From positions 14,463,411 to 14,527,410 of the forward strand of contig CM038467.1 of assembly GCA_021464415.1 (NCBI GenBank): a stretch of DNA of 64,000 bases, given 5' to 3'. The translations under genes were made by a program, and so were the position numbers. The stretch's first letter is position 1. Each line of letters begins with the position of its first letter. Positions 34,169 through 46,365 of the stretch are shown here, one piece after another. The DNA is from Lonicera japonica. Its lineage: Eukaryota; Streptophyta; Magnoliopsida; Dipsacales; Caprifoliaceae. A model generated the notes under the pieces. That model did not search any database. It was not told the DNA's origin and saw only the letters and a program-made list of their open reading frames with translations.

Positions 34169-36836
34169 ATGTCCCAATTCCACATTCTCCTCTCCTTCTT
34201 CCTTCTCCTCCCCCTCCTCCCCGCCTTACCCGACGCGCACCCCACCCCAATCCAATCCTTCCTCCCACTCCCACTCTCTCATCCCCGCCGGCCACCATTC
34301 CCGCCTTCCCAGAACAATCCGACATCGCCGGCTGCCCCTTAGACCTCCCCTTAAGACCTCTTCCACGGCGTCAAATCCGCCTGCGGAGTCGGAAAGGCCG
34401 ACAGATCCGGCGAGCTCCGGAGGAGCCGGTGCTGCCCGGTCCTGGCTGCGTGGCTCTACTCCGCCTACTCGGAGACGGCGCTGGGGGGAGCCGGCAGGGG
34501 TCAGCAAACGGCGTCGTACGACATGCCTTTACTTCCGGATGATTCGGAGACGTGCGTGGATGGCGTTCAAAAGGCACTGAGAAATAAAGGGATTGAATTG
34601 GTAAAGCCGAACGAGACTTGTGATGTCGTTTACTGTTACTGTGGGATAAGGTTGCATCCGTTGAGTTGTCCAGAGGCATTTTTGGTTTCTAAAGAAGGGA
34701 AACTTGTTGGTGATCACAGTGTGAAGAGATTGGAGAGAGATTGTTTGAGTACGGGTGGTAATGGATTTTCCGATCTAGCAGGGTGTTCTAAGTGCTTGAA
34801 GAGTCTCTATCGGGTAATTGCTTCTCCTTTTCACACATATATTATATATATATATATATATATATTCACACCATTACCTTAAATTTTAACCGCATAATTC
34901 TCTCTGTTTTTATACATTTCAAAAACAATTCTCCTTATTACATAGATTTATTAATTGATTTCATGTTTAGTCCTTAATTTAATTAATACGGTAGATAGGT
35001 GGAGTAAAAAGAAGAATGGGTGTGTTTTTATTACCGGATTTTAGGGTTCTTATTATGGAGTTTGCTTCAGCAGAATGTTTTTTGTACTTTTGGGAAAGTT
35101 CTGTTCCGTTTCGTGCTTTGTTTTTTTATTTTGTTATTTCACCATGTTCGCCACTCATTACTACTTTGTCTTTCGTCAATAGCGCTGTCACAATTTTCTT
35201 TCACGCTGCACTCAACCTAGTGTTGCACACGCGCCCCCTCTACTCTATGTCTTTCCACCAAAATATGTAAAATGATATTTCCGCCGGCTAATCATACTGA
35301 ATTTATATTAATAAGTTATCTGTTTTGAGAATATACCACCCCTTTATACATCTGGTATAAATAACTGATCGATAGATGAATCTAGTATAGACATTCCACG
35401 TGAAATTTGGGAGTTATCTTCACGCGCAGAAAAGGGGGCAGGTCTCCTTTTTCATCTCTCTTGAATCTTGATATATATATATATGAGAGTTGTTTAAGTG
35501 TACTTATGCTCGGTAACGGAGCACGATGTTGTCTACCTCAACAATTATACTTGTGCCATGTGCATGACGATATTTGAGACTTGGCAGTGTAAGTTTCACT
35601 GAATTCATTACAGCATGTTGATATATAAAATAGGAGCCTTGTGGTCGACAAGCATGTCTACTTTTTCTCAGATCTTCGAAATAGGAAATTTTACTGCTGA
35701 AGTAGTTTTGGCTTGCATAGTTGTACATCATGCAATGGTGTGGTGAGAATACATTGCTTTGGCATAAGCCATTTATATGGTAATCTCTTCGATATATGTT
35801 CAACTTGGGTCTGTCTACTGAAAGGCGGCACTAAGCAAGCAGCCTATTACAAGGAAAAAACCGCTTCATTTTAAACCATTATGAGCAAGCATTGAAAAAA
35901 TGTTTTTCATAATACTTTCGCTGGGGAGAAGGTACAATTGTGCTTCAATCAAGGCAGAGCTTAATTTTTCCTCAGGCTGAGATATTTTACTACTTTTTTT
36001 TTTTTTCTCTTTCTCAAGGTCATGGGGACCAAATTTGTCCTTACACATTTTTTTTTTCCAAATTAAAGTCGGCAAATTTAACAGCAATGTGTGAGTTTTA
36101 ATCTTTGAACTCTCTTAGTGTTGCTAATAGATTTTTCCAAAATTAAAGGGAAAGAGTCATCTCAGTACACCAGCCTCTTAGCAAGGCCGGGCTGATTAAG
36201 TCTAGCATAGTCTCATTGCAACCACAAAGAAGCTGATTCTGCAGATCAAATTTTACGACACCAAACTCACAGTGGGCGCAGGGGTACCGTATCCATAATG
36301 CTCACACAATTTTTTTAACTAGTTAGCTTATGAGAAACATAGTGATGTTGAAAACCAAAAGTACATATCATACATTAACAAAACTTTGACTATAGTGAAC
36401 TATTCAAACTTTTTTTATATACAGCAGTGTACATCAGATAAACCTGGGCAATCTATTGCTTAATTCTCATAATGCTGTTGTATATAATCTTGTGCAGCTT
36501 AATGAGGAGAAAACTGGGAATACAAGCAAATCAGAGGACAGGACCAGTAAAATGCACAACAGGGATTGCGAGCTCATGGGTTTGACATGGCTCCTCGCCA
36601 AGAACAGAACGGCTTACTTCCACACAGTATCTGCAGTTCTTAGAGCTATCATGATGAGCTCTGGTGGCTCTGATCCTCGCTCGTGCAGTCTTAACAGTGA
36701 TGGAATGCCTCTAGCCGTTGATTCTTCTGAAATCAACAATCAGTCTCTATCAACCGTTCTGCAATCACCGGTCCTTCTCTGCATTCTTTCACTCTTTTTG
36801 TTATACATAAGCATCGCTGTATCATTGCCCATGTAG
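34169..36836 (+). CDS. GPI-anchored protein of the At4g28100 type, exon 1 with two frameshifts
   Basis: Exon 1 (34169-34813) and exon 2 (36498-36836) join in phase; about 327 residues. The ATG opens a good signal peptide (hydrophobic LLSFFLLLPLLPAL). The body is Cys-rich with MPLLPDDSETCVDG, NETCDVVYCYCGIRLHPLSC, GCSKCLKSLYR, then KMHNRDCELMGLTWLLAKNR and SCSLNSDGMPLAVDSSEI, ending in a hydrophobic tail fit for GPI attachment. These match the plant family of At4g28100 (function not established). Between the signal peptide and 34,355 the homologous reading (ATIPAFPEQSDIAGCPLDLP) is in another frame: a 1-base loss before 34,291 and a 1-base gain within 34,351-34,360. The ATG frame meets TAG at 34,340. 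Either assembly errors or a damaged gene. Confidence 0.85.
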
Positions 36837-38071
36837 ACCTAGCTCTGTATGTTTTGTGTACAACCATGTGTCCAAAATTGGCCATTTTGTATTTTTAGTT
36901 AATATCTTTTTTTTGGCTGGAAATTTATAATTGTTATTAGGTATGTGCAATGTTATTCTCTTCTGTTGTACTTTCTTAGGTAGAGCCCATTTTCATTTAT
37001 GGTACACCTGGTTACTAACAGTGAAACTCCCTATAGGTGCCACTCCTGCATGTGAGAATATCCACATAATGCTACTTTAGTGGCATATTGTCATTGATCC
37101 AAAAGTACTGCAAGCGTGGTAGATCAAGGTTGTTCTATATGTTCTCCACTTGTAGGTTCGCTTCACCCAAGCGAGGTGAAATGAACACTAATAGTGTGTG
37201 GCTTACCAGCACCTATTGGGGTCATAGCAGGGCACGCACAACAAGGCTTCCCACTATACTATAAGGTGGTTTCAGTAACATGTGCAGTGTTTTATGGTAA
37301 TGCTTGTTGAGCGTAAAAAATATTTTGTGATGAAGTTTTGATATGATATTTGATTAAGGAAGCATAGGATTTTTTATGTTGTGGGTCTCCACTAACGTGG
37401 GATGAGTGGTTTGCCTCACATGATGTGTCTATATCACCTGGAAAAACTGGCTTTGTCAATTGTCATTGTCATGGTCTGGTCTGGTATGGTCTGTTACAAT
37501 CTTTTTAGGCCGAAGAGATGAGGTGAGTGATGCTTCTGAACTGGCCTTGACAGAAATAGGAAACCTTACTTTACCATTACCGCCTTACCGGATACTGTAT
37601 TTCAAAATGTCCGAAAGTCCTTTTTAGTGTTCTTAATATTTCACCATGCGGTTGAAGGAAAAGATATGTGCACCAAAACTTTTGCGCACAATAAATATTG
37701 AAGTGCATTAAATATTTTGTACTTTTGGTGAGAGTATAATTATTTAATACATTTCCGTACTTGTTTATACATAAATTTCGGGCATGTAGGATTGTTCTGC
37801 AAGAAAAGACTGGTATTTTACTGTTACCGGTATGTTTGGTTGGACACCTGGACTTGTGTTATACTTTGTTTTTCTTTCTACAATCTACTTTTAGTAGGGC
37901 TACTGTGAACGGTTCTCTTGAAGAAGAAAATTATTGAATTCTTATTGTTCTGTAGTTGAGAAAAAGACCGAGCTTCACGGGCCAAATAAGGACAAACAGG
38001 CCTGGCTGGCAAAAACCACTAAGCCAGCTGTCATCTTGTTTGGATCACTGTTGGTAATTGAACCCTTTTTC
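36837..38071. other. 3' flank, nothing recognised
   Basis: The first few hundred bases are likely 3' untranslated region of the GPI-anchored protein gene. No further gene supported. Confidence 0.5.
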
Positions 38072-38354
38072 TAAGGGATGGAGTCAGGATTTTAAGTTTA
38101 AGGGGACGAAAATATAAATAAACCAACTGCAAGAAATAATTATTATAAAAATTATTCAAACTTAAATTTTACTATTAAATAATAAAACAAGTTAACGCAA
38201 AAATATAATATATAATATGTCAATATATATAAGTTGGATATAAATAATTGAAGGGGCCGTATTTAATATTTTTAAAATAATTTAGAGGGACGAGCATTTA
38301 TAATTTTTTTATAAATACAAAATTTCTATTATATTTAATCTATTTAAAAAAAAA

Positions 38355-38385
<31 letters not shown>

Positions 38386-38412
38386 CGTCACCCCCAACCC
38401 ATTTCCATCGCT
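38072..38412. mobile_element. Short hAT-like element containing a 28-G run
   Basis: Left end TAAGGGATGGAGTCAGGATT, complement of right end AGCGATGGAAATGGG. Flanks CCTTTTTC (38064-38071) and GCTTTTTC (38413-38420) agree in seven of eight. The left subterminal AGGATTTT...AGGGG resembles the elements at 23,815 and 30,700. 341 bp, non-coding. Confidence 0.5.
38358..38385 (+). repeat. Run of 28 G
   Basis: An uninterrupted G tract. Such tracts can form G-quadruplex structures and are hard to sequence, so the length may be wrong. Confidence 0.95.
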
Positions 38413-38713
38413 GCTTTTTCTGGTTTGCCAGACTCCACTTATCGAGCAAGTAGGGCCAAGCCGTGAGGGTGCTGTTTGGTGCCCTTTACCATTTTAAAGG
38501 ATTTTTTTTGCACGTCGCATGATAACATGACATGAATCGATATAAAATTATAAGTTTATCATTAATGAATTGAGTTGTTATTGGATTTACTCGTTTGACA
38601 CGAAATAATAAAGTCAGGTCCACCCGTTAGACAGGTTAATTTATTTTATTTTATTTTGATAATTTATGTTTATTAAACCAATTTCTAACTATTTTTTTGA
38701 AGAAGGATTTCTA

Positions 38714-39075
38714 AGAGCATCTTCAATGAGGCTGTGTAAAATTATTGTATAAATCTTACATGGCAAGTGAATTTTACAAAAAAAATTTACACATCTATTT
38801 ACTCTCCAACGGCCAATATTAATACTCATGTGAAAAAAGAAGTGGTCTAATAAAAAATAGCCAACTAAAGAACAAGAACTACACAAATGAGAATTGAGAA
38901 GAGAGAATGAGAGAATGTGAGTGTTGTAATTGAATTAATGAAGAGAGAGAATCCTAATTGACTGTGTAAATTGGATGTGCAAAATACACAGTCATTATAC
39001 ACAATATATAAATTGGATGTGCAAAATACACACAAGAACTTAGTTGGCATTGCTTTTACACAATCATTGGAGTAA
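38714..39075. mobile_element. GAGCATCTTCAAT-type MITE
   Basis: Left AGAGCATCTTCAATGAGG then TGTGTAAAATTATTG; the complement of the right end reads TTACTCCAATGATTGTGTAAAAG. TAA is found at both borders. Related to the element at 26,055. Non-coding. Confidence 0.5.
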
Positions 39076-40048
39076 CAAAAAAAAAATAACTATTTACTCA
39101 AGTAGTTCAATAAAAAATAACACAATACTGAATTGGCTATTCTTAACCAGTTCTATCGGAGATATTGTTCCCAACTTAAACACCTTTGGATCACAGGTGT
39201 AGGTTTTCACTTAAAATGCCTCGATACTATGTGGAGACTCTCCCCCACTCATATATACATTCTCAACAATCCCTACTTTTTTTAGTTCTTTACTTCTCTT
39301 TATTCTAGTGGAAAAAAAATAGAATTATTTTAATTTTTTGAAATTTAAGTTATCTCCTTAATGGGTGCTATCAGTTCGAGCCGGGTCACTGGATAAACAA
39401 CTGAATCGTATACGAATTCGGAAAATATCATCCAATAGATTATCAAGTCGTGTTTGGGTGAAGGCAAATATTACTTGTTTTTGTTAAGACCTGGCACGAA
39501 ACCGAATCATTGAAAGGTGTAATTTCCTCACTTTGCATTGTGTTTTTGAACAAAATCTGCGGTGTTGTAAGGAGAGAGATGAAGGAAATGTCGCACTTAC
39601 TGCTGGTGAGTTGAATATGGGATCTCTAGGTCTGTCTCAAGTTCTTTTACTAATGGGACACACTCGTTCGGTTAGACTATTTTATATTTTTCCCCTACGA
39701 CTAGAATCTACACTTATATTTTAGAAAATATTAGGTTGAATGTCATGTTAAATGCTACACTCTACTTTCAGTGAATATTAACACATAATGGGCGTTATTT
39801 CCTACTACTTTATTGAGTACCAGGAGTGGCGCGTGATTTGAATACAATCAAACTCCATTTTTGTGTTGATGCAGTAAAAGATTTTCTGAAATTAAAAGAA
39901 CTAACATGGAGCTTCCTCAAGAATCACACACCTCAGTATGACTCAAATCTACAATCCTCGTCTCGACCACACTTCAACTATCACACAAACTACTTATATA
40001 TGCACATTATGCATTACAGATATGCATAAAATTTTGGACCAAAAAGAC
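39076..40048. other. Intergenic and laccase 3' flank
   Basis: No gene supported; short frames at 39,533 and 39,826 lack family features. The part next to 40,049 should be laccase 3' untranslated region. Confidence 0.5.
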
Positions 40049-43000
40049 TCAGCATGAAGGAAAATCACTAGGAGGAGGAAGCAAGCACTGAGATGGATTT
40101 GGTCCACTTTTCACTATAAAACCCATAGCTAAACCCCACGTAGTATGTTCCTCGAGGTGGCAATGTATGAACCACACTCCCGGGTTATCCGCATTTATCC
40201 GAAGTGCTGCCCACCCGCCCATTGGAACTGCCACTGTGTTCCTCTCTGGAGGATCTACAAGATTGTAACTGCCCGGATCCTTGGCAGCATCGAAATTCCC
40301 TAGCCCTCTCCCCACGATAAAGAAATTGTGACCATGAACATGAATTGGGTGGTTCTCAAGATTCAGAAAACCCGTATCCTGCAGCACAATTTCCAGCTTC
40401 GTCCCATAAGGCACAACTAATAGCTTTGTACCAAATTCAGTATTCATGTTTTCAGCTATTGGATCCACACCCGTGTAATCAAAAATGTGGGGTGGCTTTA
40501 TAGGAAAATTTTCTGAGTATGTGGAGTTAGAAATGTTCCGGTAGTGGCACTCTAGTATCGAAATTGGAGGACGAACAAAGGATATGTTGTTCATCGAAGC
40601 GTAAAATTGCTTCCCTTTATAGCCCTTGCAAGTTTTGTTAGGAGGACAATCTTGAAGATTAAGGCTGATAGTTGTGATGACTCGCTTGTCTATTTTCTTA
40701 GGTACGTTACAGGGGTACTCTGCGGAATTTAAGCTCCTTAGTTTGGCCAAAAATTTAGTTGCAAACACGGTATCTTGCATTTGAGGGAGACTTGGGGGTA
40801 AAGAACTGTAAGTCACCACTGGGGGTTTAGTTTTTTTTATGCTTTGGTCTTTGTATTTTAAGAAGCCAATGGTGGTGGAGTTGTCAAAGGGGAAAAGTGA
40901 AGTGAGATAAGGCCTAGCCGCCATTAGAAACATGCCAGTGGAATCTGGAACCTGATTAGCTGTTAGAAGAACGGTGGTGGTTTGGCCAGGAGTGATCATA
41001 ATCGCAGTGGTTGTAAAAGGTTTTGTGTAAACAGCATCGATCTCCACCACAGTTAGTGTGTGGTTAGCCACGGTGAAGAAGAGCTCGTCATTAAGTGCTG
41101 CATTAATGATTCGTAGCATATACGTTTTGCCACGTTCTACCGATTGGATGAAAGTATCTGCACAATTAAAATAGTTAGTAAAGATTAATATGATGTTCTA
41201 CATATATATATATGTTTAAGATAAAGCGATGCTAATAGTCACCTTTGTGAGAGCAAGGATAGATAGATCCTGGCAAGCCGTTTATGGTGTAAGAATCGGA
41301 AGAATTAGGTCCGCCACCATACATCAACATATCTTCTTCGATCGCTTCTATGCTATCATTAAACCATTCACCTTCACATTAATTCAAACAAAAACACATC
41401 AAAACAGAGATTGATATATATATATGCACAGAGAGAGAGAGAGAGAGAGAAAACAAAATGGTGGAGAGAGAAGAGTTTAAGGAGGGAGATTAATGAGCAA
41501 AGTATATCTATTACCAAAGATGATGGGAACTTCTTCTTTAATTGGAGTTGAAAACGGATAGGGCATGCGAGGGGTGATGATGAAGGCTCCATAAACAGAG
41601 GCGCGTTGCCACGAGAAATGGGCGTGCCACCATAGGGTGCCCCTCTGGCCGGTTATGGTGAAGTTGTAGGTGTAGGAGTGACCCGTTCCAATGGGGCATT
41701 GGGTAACATAAGCCGGACCATCAGCCCATCCTGTTCTTAACTGCCTTATTCCATGCCTGTGTTACATAATTAACAACATAAACTTAATTTGTTAAATAAA
41801 TAGTTTATTCAGTTGTTCCGTATGCAGGGAATCGTAGAATTTGAGGAGAGGGGTTGGCCCAGTGGTAGGCAACCTCCACCCTTGCCTTGAGGTCAAGGGT
41901 TCGACTCATGGGGTGGGAGGGGAGGGTTTTTCTTTATTTGTAAGATTAAGGGAGAGACTTAGACCTCCCTTAATTTTTTTAAAAAAAAAAAAAAAAAAAT
42001 CTAAGACTCCGTTTGATAGTAACATGGAAAATGAAAATAAAAACAACTAATTTTGATGAGAAGATTGAAAATAAATTGAAGCATATAGTGAAATCATCTC
42101 CATCTCATACTCATTTTTGTGAGTGTATGTTCTCCGTTATCCTTTAATATTTTGTAAAAAAAATTTCTCCACCATCGCCCAAATAAAATTTTGTCATGGA
42201 AAAAAGCAAAAAGCAAGAGTTAATCTCACTACATCCCTCAACTTATTTTCCATCTTCTCACCTAAATTAGTTATTTTTATTTTTATTTTTCATATTGCTA
42301 TCAAACAAAGCCTAAGTAACTAATAAAATGAAAAAACACCTGACATTTGTTATGTACATCTAAAAAATGATTCAAAATGTGTAGGATTACTCTAAATACT
42401 TGTCTTCATACAGAAGCTACAGTCAATAGTTTTGCCATGATTGTGTTGCGATCTACTCCGTTTGTATATATGGATGCTCCGGCTCCAATTCTTTTTGTGA
42501 TAAAACTATACTTTCTTATTTTCTGAGTAACAGTTTCTTTTACACGTTTCAAATTTACAATCCCGTCCTGTCATAATTTGTGAGGAGAATTGCTCTTTTC
42601 CCACTTACTCCCATTTCAAATTCGTGACAACCCCTTTTTTGCAGCAATCAGAACACTAATTAGACTTTAGGTTACAAATTTATAAGTATCATGTTTCTTG
42701 CAAGAAGAAATATTCGATCACCCAGAGGAATACTATTGAAGAAATTGAGTGCCCTATAAAATAATTTCATGTTTCAAAAAAAAATCAAGGTAAAATGAAA
42801 TTGGTCTGGTTATATATTTTTCATAAAATATTTCTTTCTTGCACGTTAAACATTTATCTGTTCAATCTAATTCCATGCATAATGTCGTTGGCAACCACCT
42901 AATAATTCTGCTTTACACCACATGGATGCCCCTTAGTTTGTTTATATATATATATATTAATAAATTGATCCCCCCTTACTTTGTTAGCTTCTACTTTTCT

Positions 43001-43553
43001 CTCTTCAATTTTATTTATTTAACATTATTTATTATTAAGCTACTAGATTATTCAATCTGGCCTCATACCATTTGCAGACTCGCTTTGATGCTTAATTTCT
43101 GGTTGTCATCCCCTTGTTATCTTTATACTTTTTCTTTAGTTACGCCAAAAAGAACATTAATTATAGAGGATATATATATAATATTATTCAGTGTTATACT
43201 ACTAACCAATGGATAGTAGTGTTAGAGGCCACGCGGTTAGTGACCTTAATCAGCACATTGTCGCCTTCATGAACTGCAATTGTTGGCCCTGGGAACTGCC
43301 CATTCACCGTTAGCAGTGGTTTTGTGTGGCACAAACGCGTCACATTCTTCCATTCAACCTGGCAAACCAATTAAGCCCATTATTAATATGTATGCGCAAA
43401 CGCGTATGAAGTATATATATGCCAAAGAGAGAGAGAGAGAGATGACCTACGTACATTGAAATTAAAATGTCGCGTGGTCGCGGGAAAAGATGATTGAAAA
43501 AACAGGGCAAGTACTAACAATACTAGTATTGGAGACTTATAGTGAACCCCCAT
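40049..43553 (-). CDS. Laccase (multicopper oxidase)
   Basis: Five exons, 43455-43553, 43207-43358, 41515-41756, 41243-41371 and 40049-41157 (99, 152, 242, 129 and 1109 nt), give 576 residues. I took ATG at 43553, which opens a signal peptide ([13 protein letters not shown]); an upstream in-frame ATG at 43580 is possible. All four copper-binding motifs are seen: HWHG (across intron 2), [18 protein letters not shown] and [12 protein letters not shown], with Leu as axial residue. Laccases oxidise phenols with O2 and in plants act in the cell wall, for example in lignin polymerisation. Many N-glycosylation sites (NHT, NST, NKT) fit secretion. Gene order suggests a LAC1 relative, an inference. 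A SINE sits in intron 2. Confidence 0.95.
41846..41999 (+). mobile_element. tRNA-derived SINE, copy 2, in laccase intron 2
   Basis: Same family as 32,876 and 59,221: GAGAGGGGTTGGCCCAGTGG, GGTTCGACTC, and tail CCTCCCTTAATTTTTTT followed by a run of 19 A or so. It is antisense to the laccase gene. The long, pure A tail suggests a fairly young insertion. Confidence 0.9.
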
Positions 43554-44780
43554 TTTAGTAGAAGTAGCTTCGCTAAACACTAATAAATGTTTCTAAAACT
43601 TCTACTAAAAATTCTCACACAAGCACGCCTATTTATAGTGGTTAGAGAAGTTCAACTAACTAGTACAATTACTTAGAATATTGAATATAAATTTCCTTTT
43701 TTAAAAAATAAGATGAGATTTTTCTTAGCGAGACAGGTTGGTGAGGAGAGAGATGGGGGGAAGGTAACATGCAAAAACGAGCTATCAATTTCTATATAAA
43801 AAATATAGATTTAAATTAGATTTGTTTAATATGTAACTTTAGCAAAAATATTGGCTGCTACCATTCATCCATAAACTAATCAACTCTTTAAAGAAACAAG
43901 AGGAGGGCCAATCTGGCACGTTCAAATACAGCCATATATATATATAGAATAGATATAAGAGGTGATAATTTACAATATCGGAATTTGTCAGTTTGGTTGA
44001 CTGTGTTGCCCAATTATATTATCAGCATTTGGACTGGGAGTGTAAGTTGGGTCCTAGTGACGTATAATCCGAACAAGAATTAAAAATAAAAAATAAAATT
44101 GGTGGGTTGGTGTGGGTTTAATTCAGTTCAAAAATTAAGGGAGAGAGAATAATGGGGGATCTTTTTTTGTTTATGTTTTTGGTGAGTAGTACAAATTCAT
44201 TACAGCTTCTGTCATGTTAGACTCTGACTTGGGAGTAGGTATGTATCCTCTACCATGACTCAAAAGGCAGAGAGCTAAAGAAACAAATAGAAAGATTAGT
44301 ATCTGCCATTTCATCTACTTTTAATTCCTCCGGAAAAACAAAACTCTACTTTCAATTGGGATCTTATATTACTGGATGGTACTATTATAAAAATAATTAT
44401 TGTTATTATTAAAGTAATTTATAGTATTAAAAATATATAATATAACTTCTCAAAATAGTATTATAATCTCATATAAAATGTATAATTGCCTTGACAACAA
44501 TAGTACATATATTATTTTATACATTGAATACAATATGTAATTTCATATTAAAATCAGTGTTAATTGATATTAGAGATTGGATGGAAAGCAAGGATCGGAA
44601 TTAGTGGTTTAATTCTCATCTCTGTAATTTGAAAAGAAAATATTGTCATATTAAAATATCTCGATGAAATGCAATTATGAAGTATATATGTATATAGAAA
44701 ATAAGATATTAATATGTTCTTCTTACATCTCCATGTTTTAAAGTTACAATACATATATCCAATATTTTCTTCCCATGGTG
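43554..44780. other. Laccase upstream region and intergenic DNA
   Basis: Includes the presumed laccase promoter. AT-rich with (TA)n near 43,932. No gene supported. Confidence 0.5.
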
Positions 44781-44784
44781 ACAC

Positions 44785-46365
44785 TAAAATTTTGGTTTGT
44801 GTGGGTGACCAAAATTCCGGCTGGACCTACAAAGTGAAGTTTTTCGTAAAAATGAATGCTCCATTAACAGTAAAGGAGAGAGGACAAATGTATTGTTTGC
44901 TTTTAGGTATGTTCATCTAGTAATTTTTACGTTTACTGGTAGTACGTCTTCCTTTTTTGTGTGCGTGTATGCTTTTATTGCTTTGTGAATGATATTAAGA
45001 ACAAGAAAACAAGTTACCAGCCTTTTTCTATCCTTCTCTCTACCTTTTCTTAGATTCTTATGTCTGATCTCCTTTTTGAGCTATCCATTTCTATTTATAT
45101 TCATATATTGAGGGTTACAATGCTCCATTAGGACAACTAGTAAAAGACGGCCAAAGGCAAAGCATAGGTTCCCTATTGTATTTACATGCAGATTAAGTCT
45201 CCTCCATGACTAGTTAACTTTTCATCATACATATGTCACAATTTGATAGTGTCCTGCATGAGTTGGTAATATTGCACGATCTGGTCAGGGCTCGCACGAC
45301 TCTGTGACATCCATGTACACATTATTTGCTCCTTCCCATGTGCGGGTCACGTGGTACTCCTCTTGTTGAAGTCAACAAAGTTCCCGTCGTACTCGGCGTG
45401 ATGCTAACGATGGTCGTTCACTTTGTTTTCTTTGATTTTTTCATCACAAGGCCGCTGGGTTATACTCAATGTATGGGCTTCCAAAGTGCTAGGCCAACCC
45501 AGTATATCTTAGTAATATTTTATGCTCCCTCAATTGTCCCGAAGCACATAGGCTTAGCCACTGAGTCGAGCTCGTGTGCTTGGTCCTCCGGTGACTGCCA
45601 CCATCTACAACTAAATGAAACCCATGTTAAGCGCTTATCTTCACAGGGAAGTCTTGGGCGTGTGTGGTTAGGGTTAATACACGTGCCGATGGAGGCGGCT
45701 GGCGCAACGTGCTAGTGCTAGTGCTAAAATAACTCCCATTTTTCTAGCATTAAATTGCTCATCATGGCACGGCGCTTTCCAAGAAATATAACTAATCTTC
45801 GGATATAAGAACAGTTTCACCCTTTGTTCATTATCTCTTCTCCTGCTCACAAAGAAAAGATAAAACCTTTCATCCTCAATATTACGTCAACCTTCTAAAA
45901 CTCCGAGATAATTTCCTCTGATCCATCGTTCCCTTTCCTTCCGTGCATTCATCTCATTTTCCCCAAATAAACTTTTGTCTCACTATCTTCAAACCCTAGT
46001 TCTCTTCATTGGGTCGTTACATGCTAGTCAGTGATGCTAGAAATAGGGAATTCCAAACAAACTTCCTTCCCAAAGGGTTAGAATAGGAAAAATGCAACGG
46101 GGAAGACGACATCATTGTTGAAAAACTTGATTTCGATCGAGGCACGTACCCCATTTATACGTCCTATTTTCATACAAGTTGGATTGATGGTCCTTTCGAC
46201 CCCCTTTTAGTTGATTTTCTTCGAAGGACTCACCTTCATTTAGGTCAATTAAAAAATATCTTTGTCCTCTCTCCTTCACTGCTAACGGTGCGTTCATTTT
46301 TGCGAGAAATTTCACCCTATGGGCCCGACCAAAATTTTGGTCACCCACAATTCACAATTTGGTAC
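44785..46365. mobile_element. Candidate long-TIR DNA element
   Basis: About 110 bp at 44,795-44,900 (GGGTGACCAAAATTCCGG, AAAAATGAATGCTCCATTA, AAGGAGAGAGGACAAA) recur inverted at 46,255-46,355 (complement GGGTGACCAAAATTTTGG, AAAAATGAACGCACCGTTA, AAGGAGAGAGGACAAA). The interior, about 45,250-46,020, is richer in GC and includes an open frame of 129 codons at 45,326-45,715 that I do not recognise. No target duplication found. Could be a Mutator-like element with captured DNA. Confidence 0.5.

Noticed and set aside
35504..35803. 99-codon frame in the intron of the GPI-anchored protein gene
   Set aside because: On the opposite strand within an intron, with no family features.
45326..45715. 129-codon open frame
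   Set aside because: No recognisable domain; it lies within a likely transposon interior, so I did not call it a gene.
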